From Carposina sasakii (taxonomy: Eukaryota; Arthropoda; Insecta; Lepidoptera; Carposinidae): a stretch of DNA of 64,000 bases. The notes under the pieces were generated by a model. The model saw only the letters and a list, made by a program, of their open reading frames with translations, was not told where the DNA came from and made no database searches. The DNA lies in NCBI GenBank assembly GCA_014607495.2, contig CP053175.1:4774001-4838000 (forward strand), in the 5' to 3' direction. Position numbers and translations under genes: made by a program. Numbering within the stretch: position 1 is the first letter of the stretch; each line of letters starts with the position of its first letter. Shown here piece by piece: positions 22,201 to 34,200 of this stretch.

Positions 22201-25200
22201 GAGATCTGACCTCTTATTACTTACGTATCTAACAAAAACAATGCAATAGCGAAAATTTGTAAACCTTATATCTACAATTATCACTGATTGCTTAAAAAAA
22301 TCATTATTATATAACAGATAACAGCAAAATCAAAGGAACTTGACATTTCAACGAAACGAACGAACTAATTGTCGCCTCGCTATTGCTTTAAGTACTTGAT
22401 CAGGGGGCAATTCTTGAAATTTTTTGAGCCGTAACGCAACCACTAACGAACCGTTAACGAAAAGCGGTGCGAAGCAATATTTACTTATCGCTGGAGTATT
22501 AAGGTATATTTTAGCATGCAGTGGTCGCGAGTATGACAGAATAAAATCGAATATGTGTCTCGCGCTAAAATGCTAATTACGTCATCATAAAGTAATTATT
22601 GATTTGTTCCGGCTTCATTCCAACTCGAGACTTTTCGTGAATTGGCCCCCCAGTCTACCGATATTTATCGACAGGTTGTCACGTAAAATTTGCATTTTTT
22701 TTACAATAGGTACTACATAATAAGGTGTCCGGCTATACTGCCATAAGTTCAAAACATAAAAAAAATGCATAAAACCTTACCTAAGTAGGTAATGTTGTTT
22801 ATAAACATTTTTTATCGATAAAAATTGAGAGTATTACGCTATTAGATATACATACATCTTATCGGGCCTTATCTACCTACTATGTCATGAAATCGTGAGA
22901 AATACATTGAATCTGTATTGGCTGCATTGCAGATATAATGGAAAACAATGGAAAAGTAGGTATACAATAAAATAAATGTCCATAAATACAGAAAAAACTT
23001 ATAAGTATACTCGTATATTACGTTATAAGTATTTAATGATATCGAAATACCTTATAAGTATTATCGAATTTCGACCTTTACAGTAGGTATGTTAAAAACA
23101 ACGTTGTTCTTTTAATAAGTAACTACTCGTATTCTTTGTAACATCACGATATTTTTTGTTTCCATAGTCTTCTTTTTCAGCCTATTGCAGTCCACTGCTG
23201 GACGTAGGCCTCCCCCAGAGCACGCCACAAGGCTACTGCCATAAGGGGGCTTTTGCCCATAGTCACCACGCTGGGCAGGCGGGTTGGTGACCGCAGTGTG
23301 ATTTGCGGAATATGTTGTTAGCACGGGAGGCACTGCTGCCAGCCTCCCGGAAACCCTTAATCGCCTCGTACGATACCCACGGGCAGGCAGGGGTGTTACA
23401 AGCTCTACTCTGCCGGCACCACGCGGTTTCCATAATATTGAGGTCCAAAGTTGTATCACAGGTAAAATTGGATTTTTTACCCGACTGCGCCAGACATGTT
23501 TTTTAGAGTGTATGTAGGTATGTATATTTCTTTGGTACGCTCCAGAACCAGCCCCCCTAGCATGACCACGCATCGTGGATATCGTATCGTCTCTATACAA
23601 AATTCAACATGGCGGCTATATTTATCGAATTTTGACAGGCTAATGTCGATAAATCGGTTTATCATATAGTGTTTCGCAGGTCATGCTACTTGTGCTGAAC
23701 GGGTTGTCACTTTTGAGCTTGAGTAGTATCATAAGATTCATCTTAGTTGTGAAAGTGACACTGGGTTAAAAAAAATTCACAGGGGGGGTGTTTTTCTTCA
23801 TATAAATGAGGAATACTATGGTCGAAACCAGATTTTGTAATAACTACAACAGTTTCAAAACAAAGGAACTTTCTTAATTATTTCGTGTATGGAAGGAAGA
23901 TCCAAAACCAAGAAAAAACTATGGAATTCGAAGGACTATGACGTCACGGGTATGATACAGGTACCCGGGTACAGTCGCGCCGCTGTGAATTGGTCCTTGA
24001 CACATTTAATATGAAAAAAAAAGTTGATGTGATTAAGTACCATGTTTTGCTTTTGCGACGTCGCACGGTGGGCTGAAAAACGGCTTTCATAGACATAGGA
24101 ATCAAAAGTGGCAAATACCGAATTTCTAATCGAATATCGCTTCTACTAGTTATTATCATATACTCAAATGATACTCGCATCAATCTGCACAAAAACAAAG
24201 GACTTATAATTTTTTTACGAAAAATTTGTATGAAGCTAGAATAAAAATTTAATTATCTCTTAAACGGCAAGGAAAACCGTAATATCCTTACAGGTAGTTT
24301 TAGTACTAATTATTTATGATTTTTTGACGTACTACAAATAACGGTTATCACTGCCGATTTTTTTTTAAAAATCATCAAAATATTTTTATTTATTTTTACA
24401 TACGAAACGGTTCCTTTTCGTGTTTAAGTTGAGAAACACAGAATTTTAACAACGCAAAATATAAAATTAGCATCCCCTGTCTACTTCCAAAAGGGTAGGC
24501 AAAAGTTTATTGTACTTCCGCACTTAGACATCTATTTTCAGTGGGATATTCATCATCATCAGCCCATAACAGTCCACTGCTGGACCTGAGCCTCTCCCGT
24601 GGGAGAATGTTGCCATAATCTCCACGCTTGGCAGGCAGGTTGGAGATCGATGTAAAAGACCATAGTATAATGAAAATGCTGCTGCCCATTTTCTGGTCTA
24701 TTGAGGCTCAGGCTAAACGGCGACTAATACAAGCGTATTAGTCGCCTTTTACGCCCCTGTGTATGGAGGGTTGGTGCTATTCTATTCTGCCGGACACCAC
24801 ACGGCCTCAGTGGGATATTGATCAACCAAAATAAGTTTTCAATTTTAGATACATTAAAAATACCATAAAGAATTGTTAAGTAATTGTTTAGTTTCATTGT
24901 AACTAGGTAAGTGATTAAGTAATTCTAATAATTTAGGCTTCTGAAGAGACTAAATAGGTGATTAAATAATTAGCAATATCGCGCAACAATGCAATCTTTG
25001 GACTGCATCACTTTTTTCTGATTAGCTAATGTGGTAATTAGTTGTGCTAATGTGTTATATTGTCGACTATAAGTTTTCTTTAGTACTTCTTTGAAAAGTC
25101 TAATGGGGGTAGTTAACTAATTATCGATTTTTTGCTATAAAAGGACTAAACTTTTGCTTTTAATTTAAATTGTTCACATCCGTGTAACTGTTAACACTAA

Positions 25201-28200
25201 ATAATATTTGCTCTGTGATTTTAAATCAAATAATGGAAAGTTTAATCACCAATTTAGACTTGTTTGTTCTTCTAAAAAGTGAGACTACTTCATTTAATCA
25301 TGAAGTATTGTTTGGTGCACTTGTATCCCGCATAGGCGATTGCCTTTCTGTCGAAGATCAAGTAACTGTTAAAGAATTTTGTCGAAGGTTTACGCGAGCT
25401 GCTTTACAGAGGTGGCAGAAATCCAGCAGATTCCTTGATAATTTCAGAAGACTGTACGGAAATTGGCTGCAAGCAAATATTGATTGGCCAAGTTGTGTGC
25501 AAACTTTGGTTAATCGAGAAACTATTGATGATATACACACCATCTCTCAAGAACCGTCGACGTCATCGTCCGTTAGTGCAGTAACATCATCGTCTGTTGG
25601 GACAATGACAAAAAGGTCCCGAAAACCCTTTGAAGATCTAGGAAACAAACAGAAAAAGAGAAGATCTGATGACCATACAAGCGAAGATTCCAGTGAATTG
25701 GCCTATGCAGCTGCAGCACGTTTAAAAGAAGAAGGGCATGGAGATATCGCTTCAGTGATCGAATATATGATGAAAAATCCTGAAGCAGCGGCTACAATTA
25801 GTGAGACGCTTAAAAAACCAGTGAAAAAAAGTGGTTTTTACAGCAGAGAAAGCGCTTGGATTGCTTCTTTCACTAAAACTATCAAAGTGGCAATATATTA
25901 CATTGCGAGAGGCTGCCATTCGCGAAGGTGCTAATGATATATATCCATCTTACTACAAAGTGCAACAAACTAAGCTTAGTTGCTACCCTCCGAATCAATC
26001 AGTGTCAGTTACGGATTCATCGGCTCGAATTACACTTCAAGCTTTACTGGACATCACAGTGACGAGGATTCTTCAAAGTCTTTCTGACGATGTGCAAAAT
26101 AAGCAGCTAAAGCTGATATCCAAGTGGGGATTTGATGGTGCCTCCAACCAAAGCCGGTACAAGCAGAAAATGGAGGGCGAGCAGGATGATTCCAGCATTT
26201 TTATGACCTCTTTGGTCCCACTAAAACTGACAGATGGAGATAATACTTTATGGACGAACCCAAAACCATGCTCAGCTTTGTATTGTCGTCCAGTCCAGTT
26301 TACTTTTGTAAAAGAGAGTGAAGCAGTTGTAATTGATCACAAAAGACAAATGGATGATGAAATTAAGGATCTTATCCCCACAGAGAGCAGTAATAATAAC
26401 AGGGTGACTCATCATCTAATGATGACAATGATCGACGCTAAAGTCTGCACGTACCTTTCTGAAGCCAGATCAAACGCATCGTGCTACCTGTGCTTAGCAA
26501 AACCAACAGAAATGAACCGATTAGATGTTGTAACTTCGAAGACTGTGTGTTCTGACGTATATGAATTTGGTTTGTCATCCTTACACGCCCGTATAAATTG
26601 CATGGAATGTCTGTTACATATTGCGTACAGGCTTGACTTCAAACAGTGGGCAGCGAGAAGTAATGAGCACAAAGAAATGTTGCAGACAAGAAAAAAACAC
26701 ATTCAGGACAAATTTAAAGATGAGCTCAATCTGTTGATTGATATAGTAAAACAGGGCTCGGGAACCACCAATGATGGCAATACCGCACGAAAGTTTTTCG
26801 AGTTTCCAAATACAACTGCAGCTATTACCGGGTTGGATGAGGAGCTCATAAAAAGATTTGCTGTGATTTTGCAAGCAATAACATCTGGCGAGAAAATCGA
26901 TGTGAACAAGTTCAAAGATTTTTCCCGCAAAACGGCAGAAAAGTACGTAGAATTATACGATTGGTACTACATGTCGGCAACCGTACATAAATTGTTAATA
27001 CACGGGGCTGACATCATTGAGAAAAATGACATTGTGCCCATTGGGGCTCTCTCTGAAGAAGCCTCAGAGTCGCGAAATAAAGATTTTAGGAGGTTCCGGG
27101 AAAATCATTCGCGAAAAAGAAGCAGGCAAGATTCAAATCAAGATATTTTAAATATGCTTGTCATTTCCTCTGATCCTTATTAAGTGCACAAAGGCCTAAG
27201 CTAGATAGTAAGAGAAAACTAAGCTTTTTTGGTGAAACTCTCGACTTAATCCAGTTTCAGGAAACTGAGTTCGAGTTTTTAGATGTAACTAACTTGGATT
27301 CTGACTCAGAATTGGAATCCGACAACGAGAATGATGAAAATTCGTAATATAAGAAAAATATACTTCTTTTCTTTCTTTCTTTCTAATGTAAAAAAAAATA
27401 CGAATTTTCATCACTCTCATTTTTCAATTTTTTTTATTAATTATGTAAGATTACTGTACTATTTGGTTCAATTATAATTTAATTGAATATTTTGTATAAT
27501 TAAGAACATTTTTGTAACTTAAAATAAACAGCATTTTTTTATATTTTTCTTGTTTTATACCTATAAATTCATATCATTTGAGTTAACCACATTCATAATA
27601 TCGATTTTCTTAAGTTAGACAATAAAGGGAACCGTTTCATATGTAAAAATAAATAAAAATATTTTGATGATTTTTTAAAAAAAATCGGCAGTGATAACCG
27701 TTATTTGTAGTACGTCAAAAAATCATAAATAATTAGTACTAACACTACCTGTAAGGATATTACGGTTTTCCTTGCCGTTTAAGAGATAATTAAATTTTTA
27801 TTCTAGCTTCATACAAATTTTTCGTAAAAAAATTATAAGTCCTTTGTTTTTGTGCAGATTGATGCGAGTATCATTTGAGTATATGATAATAACTAGTAGA
27901 AGCGATATTCGATTAGAAATTCGGTATTTGCCACTTTTGATTCCTATGTCTATGAAAGCCGTTTTTCAGCCCACCGTGCGTCGTCGTCGTTCACCTTCAT
28001 AACTTGTACTTGATGTATTTACTTGTTTGAGACATGTCAACCTAAAAAATAACTCAGCTAACTGTAATATAAGTAATTGTTAAAATTAGTAAACGAATTC
28101 AAATTAAATTTGAGTATATATATGATTTTTTTATGCATGTCGAATAGAAGGTACAAGAGAATGTACGATCTTATACATATTTACATTGTAAGTCATAAAC

Positions 28201-31200
28201 AAGATAAAAAATTAATTCAACGTACACACGATAAAATTTATTTAATTAAACACGTCGCTATCGTACATTCCAGACGTATAAGGTGCTAACACACTGTTCC
28301 ACACAAATATTAGAATGAAGTATTTTCATTTGACATTTACATACTGGCTACAAATATTATTCTAAGCTTTATGTTATTGAACTTAAATTTTGATGATTTA
28401 ACAATACATTTCGCCTAAAGCAAAAACTATTCTCTCACTTAATCGATGTCTCACCAGGGCCGGATTTAGGGGAGGGCAAACGGGAGGGGGGGGCACAATA
28501 GATTTCGAAAAAAAATCTTTCAATTTCCAACTATAGTAAACATCCTTTTCTTTTATATATATTTATTTTTTTGCTCTTTTACCTTTCCCTACAGTACTTT
28601 GTACACACATGATTATTTGATTATATTATTCTTAAATATTAAGATTATTGTTTCCCCGAGGCCTCCGGACCTCTAAATCCGGCCCTGTGTCTCACTTAGG
28701 TATAGTAAATATGTTTCTGTCACTTGTAAATATAAATTAAAATAACAATTTAGCGTTCATAAAAGAAAATTACATTTAGCTCAAGCAAACTTCTACTATT
28801 GAGTGTTTTTTTTTTACTTTTACAATGTAAGAATCTAGTTAGAAAAATATCTGTTATTTATATGTATGTAAGTTGACAGTTACAAAATGGAAAACATTTA
28901 CTTAAAAATTAAAACCTATAAGTAATTGGAAAAAAAAAACAAATTAAAGCGTACATACAATATTATAATACTAGTACATAAAAATTTTAAATATAAATAA
29001 AAAAACAAATTTAAAATTACCTTATTAACGGCTAAAGCAATACTTTTTTTTAAAATACCAATGAAAGTATTTTAACATAACGACCATTTCGAGTCCCGCG
29101 CGCTATACACACCGGCTATGTGGGTCAACTCAGGAATGCAACCCAGCGGGCCGCTCCCACCTGTGTGTGGATTGCGTTTCACTAAATAGTTCCCTTGAAC
29201 AGTGGCGCTAGTGTTCTGTTATGACTTATCTAAACCAAATCTAAACTGTGAAAATGCGTACAAAAAATTTTAGTTCCGAAATCGTCCACGGGCTAAGCTA
29301 AAGTGGCAATCCTGCTGTGATGCCAACCTTATAGAGCTAGATTTTAGAACATTAAAAAAGTTTGCTCGTTCTGTTTTGAATCTTAGGTTGGTAAGCTTAG
29401 GCGTATTTTGGATTTTTATTAGAGGATTCTTTGTAGGATAGTATGAACTCAGCTGTAGGGGCAAAAGATCAGAGACATAACTTGTTTTTACGATACTCAA
29501 TTGCACGTAAAGTTGGTCAAATCCATATTTCGTAGTAGGTAATAGGGTATACAGGGTGTAACATAAGACAAATTGCTATGAATATAGCCCACTAAATAAA
29601 GACCCTATCCTGAAATTTTGAGACTTAACATCATACTAAATACCTTAAAATAGCATGGGTGATTTTTGACCTCAGGTATATTCATACAATCTTGAGAAAT
29701 AAGTCCCGAATTTTATGGACAGGTTCTCTATAGTCTGTAGTGGGTTCTTTGCATGTCGTAATAGTCGACTAAGGAACTCAAGAGCGTTCGGTCAGAGGAT
29801 GAGCCAGCAACATTATCTTATCACTGATCTTTTGCATTTGGCCCTTTTGTACTAGTCGTAAAAATAAAACAAAGAAAAAATATAATAGGTAAGTACATAA
29901 TATTATGCTAAGACTTTAAAATTAAAATAACATGCGAGTAGGTATACCTACTTAGATAATGTACCGTTGCTGTGCCAAAACCTATGTGTTAGCTGTTCAT
30001 TACTAAACCGTTAGTTAGGAATTTGGAATCATATGTATACATAATATATTCATGGTTTCTAATAGTAGGCAATCTAATAATAAAAAAAATCTTTATAATG
30101 GTTGGAATTAGGCGAAGCACTGCGACAAACAAACAAGCATCAGCTTCAACAACAATCTTCAAGAAATAAACATGATTTCGAGTCTGAAATTTGTGGATAT
30201 CTAGGCTCTTTGCATGAAAATGCACTCATTTATTCGACATGAAACCCAAAGATTTACAAGTTTATTTGTCTATTGTCATTTTATATGTTACTCTCTAAGT
30301 TTCTATAGTTGGTTATGTTTATAGCTTTTTGCGTAACATGCTTCTTTTGTTACACCCTGTATACAAAATACACACAGCTGTGTTTGCACAATGGAGATCT
30401 TACTGCCACGTTTAGCATAGCGAGACTAGATATAAAAGATCAGTGATAAGTTGCTAGTTCATTGCCTAACGGTGACTGAGTTCTGAATTGAGGGACTCCT
30501 GCGACATGCACGGAAGGAGATGCAGCTGATGTATTCTAGTGAAGCCCTGCATTAACACAAAAAATAGAGAAATGTAAAGATATGATCATTATATTTGCAA
30601 AAACTGACGTCATTTTTAATCAGATGATGATGACCCCGTTTCCTCCATGATGATGACAGTTATGAAGTGGACATGCACGGAATTTTAAACAAAAAGATCA
30701 TTGAGGTTTAAGTATAGGTACAATAAAATTGTTAACCCACTGCGCTAATTGCTTATTTATTAGAAAGTACGTACATTTATGGCATGACAATGTTCATTAT
30801 TATTTTACAAATATTTTGTTAAGGGAAAACCCAGTTTTGATTATTACTGTTCTTCTAAACTTCTGACTAGTTGTAACGATTTTCCTAATATACACACAAT
30901 TTTCCTAATATACATTCAATTTTCCTAATATACATGGCCGCGTGGTGCCGGCAGAGTAGAATTCGTACCATCCCATGTCTGCCCGTGGGTATCGTACGAG
31001 GCGATTAAGGGTTTCCGGGAGTTGGGCAGCAGCGCCTCCCGTGTTGACAACATAGTCCAAAATACAAACTGCGATCACCAATCCGCCTGCCCAGCAAATC
31101 ACTGACTTTAATTTCAATCACACTTAACTTTTGTAAAATAATTCTTTAAAAGAAAACAAAGTACCTACTACTCCAACCGAGTGCCTTTATGGAAAATGTT

Positions 31201-34200
31201 ATCACTAAAAGAATTTAAGTATAGCAAGGATTACCTTCCCGTTAAAATTTCGTCTTTTAATTTACACCTTGTTAATTACTCCAAGGTTAAACTGTAGTCG
31301 GCGGCTCAATTATTATTATGTAGCCAAGGATTTCACTTTCAGGCTAATCTACTGTGATTTAAATGGATTTAGCATTGACCTTGTGTTTTAAAGTCGGCTG
31401 ACTTTTCCTGTGTACTTAGACAATGTAACATCGTTTGTCATCGATCTCAGAACAATGACTAAGCATAGAAGTAACAGAATTTTGACTAATATAGTCGTCT
31501 CTGTTTTCTTATACACTCATAACTGCATTAGAAAGAGACAAAGCAAACGTCAATTTGGTTACCTTTCGATCATGCATGATACTAAGTTAAAAAACTACAT
31601 AACGTGTCAAGTTTTTGTCTATAACTTTGTTCATCGCATTTTACCTTATAATGTCTAGGACAGGGTATGCTTTTAATGTCATAAAGCTCTTTCTATGCTT
31701 TAGTTATTCATCTGAGGCATCGACGTTCGTTGTCTCAACACTGCCACCAATAGCAGTTGGAATATACACGTGACTTGACGAACGCGCAAAAATTAAGGCT
31801 TCCCATTGAAGCAAACATGTCATTAACGAACCTCGATCGAGAATGTGAATTTGTCTAAGGCCCTTGGTGACATACCTGTGTTTCGTCTTATTATTGTGTG
31901 CATAATGCAATGATATCAACAACCATTTATAATGGATGAGTTGTTTAATGGACATAGATAATCCTGAGTTTCTGAGGTCATAAAGATGGTCAGCCTGGCA
32001 TTCAATAACTTGCAAATACTCGATAACCTCAGTTTAGGACTATGATTTGACCTATGGTTGTGCACAGGCAGTGTTCCCAGCATGTTTTGGAATATGATTT
32101 GACTGGCTTCTTTGACCAATCAATATTTTATTTTTATTATTTTCATGAGACACACTGACACAGTACATGAGATACACAAACAGTACTTCTTCTTCTTCTT
32201 TTTCAGCCTATTGCAGTCCACTGCTGGACGTAGTAGGCCAAAGACAAACAGTACTATTAACACAAATATATTTACATTACGTATAAGTAGCACACACACC
32301 AGCAAAGTGTCTCCCAATAAAAACACATAGATATTTTCTTTTTCTTTTTTTTTTCTAACATAGCTGTGCACAGAATGTGTTCTCAAAAGGGGCTAGTCGA
32401 CACGCTTAACATAGCTAGACCAGAGGTAAAAGATCACTAACAAGTTGCTAACTCATCGCTTGAGATCTTTTCCAACCTTGGCATAAAAAGAAATCTTCAG
32501 CAAGAAAATACACCGAAAGGAAAACATTATTGTTGTCAAGAAAGTAAGCGCAAAGGAATAGTATTAAAATTTTAAGAAATAACGGTTGTCCTTATTCCAT
32601 CCAAATGGAATTAAGAAAAATACAGACTCATAAACTATAAGATTATGTAGATATTAAATAAGCATACGATGTCTACCTTAAGAATTCCATAATAATTCTT
32701 ATAAACAAAATTCTAATATTCAAATTGACCTTCAACGGCAAAGTTATTTCTTCTACAACAAAATTCCAAAATAAAACTCAGTAACTCGAAACATTTTATT
32801 CGAGTCACATACCAACAGATAAATTGAACAGTCGGCAACTTTACACTTTACATTCTGATGGTGAATCTGATGATGTTGGTGTAGAAAAGGACGATCGAGG
32901 TGTATCTGAAGCTTCTGCTGATTGTGCTCACATCTTGGAACCATGTATGGAAGTGTAATCGTGTACCAAAACAACCTACGTTAACTTTGAGGTCAAGGTG
33001 TTGTGTATGTAAAGGTTTGGAGTAGCATAATTGAATGAGCATTATTGCATTTTAAACGTAGAAAAAACAAGTTGGATAATAATTTTTCTGGACTTGAGAT
33101 ATACCTAGTTAATTTAAAACTATGACAGGTAGCTATATTGCAAATGAATATCTCTGATATGCGGTCAAAATAGAGCTTCAAAAAGAATCATTGATGATAA
33201 TCTCTTTCTGTTTTACAACAAGACCAATGTATGTAAAAAAGAATTATGGAAAGATATAAATATGTCGGTGCCTAACTACGAATTACGCACCTATAGAAAA
33301 TTTGTTTTAGCTATCTGATAATGAACTAAGACAAGCCCTGTACAAACAACATGGAGGCAAACATTTTGTGTTCACACAGCGTTTCTGTCGCAATTTCTTA
33401 TTACCAAAGTGCTAATATCTGCAACCTTATCGAAAATTTTGTACGTAGAGTTGTGAAACACTATAAAAAGTTAGGCGAGTAAGGATGTAAATAGGTAGAT
33501 GGGCCTTTTGTGTATTTAGTAGGCACGCCTATTAGCTTTAACCTCTAACATTACTTTAAATAGTATCATCCAGCTTGTTACGATTGAAAAATAAGCAACT
33601 TGTCACTAATAATTTTACATCTAAGTATACAGGGTGATTTTTCGTTGCCACCCTTAACGAAGGGTACGTACTCTATACATCAAATAAAGTAAGTTTATGC
33701 CAAAAAAATACTGGGAAAGAATGTAAATTAAAAAAAAAATATTTACATAATCGGGCGAAATTTATAGTGTCCAGTGTTTATGCTAGTTTTTTCATAGACA
33801 GATATTAATTATTTCTTGTGGAGAAATCTTGCTACGCGCGTCTATGTACCTACATTTATGCAGAAAAAACGCAGTCTATTTACTCAACTTTGGACCCTAA
33901 TATCTTGGGAACCAGACATTTCCCAGGTATGCTTCCATGGAGAAAAATGATCGTGATGATGTGGAGATTCCGTAGTTTTCGGGAACGTTGACAACCAAAA
34001 AACATCCTATATATGCATAATGTGGCTGTGGAATTTCTTCCATGATCTTGCAGTTCTGTCTACCCGATTTCAGGAACACATTAGCTAGACATTTTAATAT
34101 AATATTATGCTACTATAAATCCTACACTACGAGTAGAAGAACCTGTATAGGACGATTCATATTATCATAAAGTAACTTAATAAATGTGAAACATCGGCAA

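Larger units (their letters stand above)
24064..27978 (+). mobile_element. Transib DNA transposon
   Basis: 3915 bp. It starts CACGGTGGGCTGAAAAACGG and ends in its inverse. The TIRs are about 355 bp (24064-24418 and 27624-27978) and nearly identical. The 5-bp CGTCG is repeated directly outside both ends (24059-24063 and 27979-27983). Known: Transib elements make 5-bp GC-rich target duplications and have CACAGTG-like ends akin to the RAG recombination heptamer; here the heptamer-like start is CACGGTG. The transposase gene lies on the plus strand. A SINE-A insertion at 24551-24806 postdates it. The element sits in the 34-kb intron of the TM-PDZ gene. Confidence 0.93.
29549..30363. mobile_element. 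TACAGGGTGTAAC-ended MITE, interrupted by other repeats
   Basis: Left end ATACAGGGTGTAACATAAG (29549) and right end CTTTTGTTACACCCTGTAT (30345-30363) match the 194-bp element at 39160-39353. About 600 bp of other repeat sequence (repeat-D 29743-29840, LINE 3' fragment 30225-30305) lies between them. Confidence 0.6.

Noticed and set aside
23112..23600. 162-codon minus-strand ORF
   Set aside because: It lies across a SINE-A copy; the same peptide pieces appear at other SINE-A copies (52450-52764, 30905-31117, 40556-40765).
25831..25933. Genuine gene overlap between two Transib ORFs
   Set aside because: The overlap is explained by a one-base frame change at an A7 run within one transposase gene.
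30880..30935. CRISPR-like short repeats
   Set aside because: Three 20-bp units with no unique spacers in an animal genome; simple tandem repeat.
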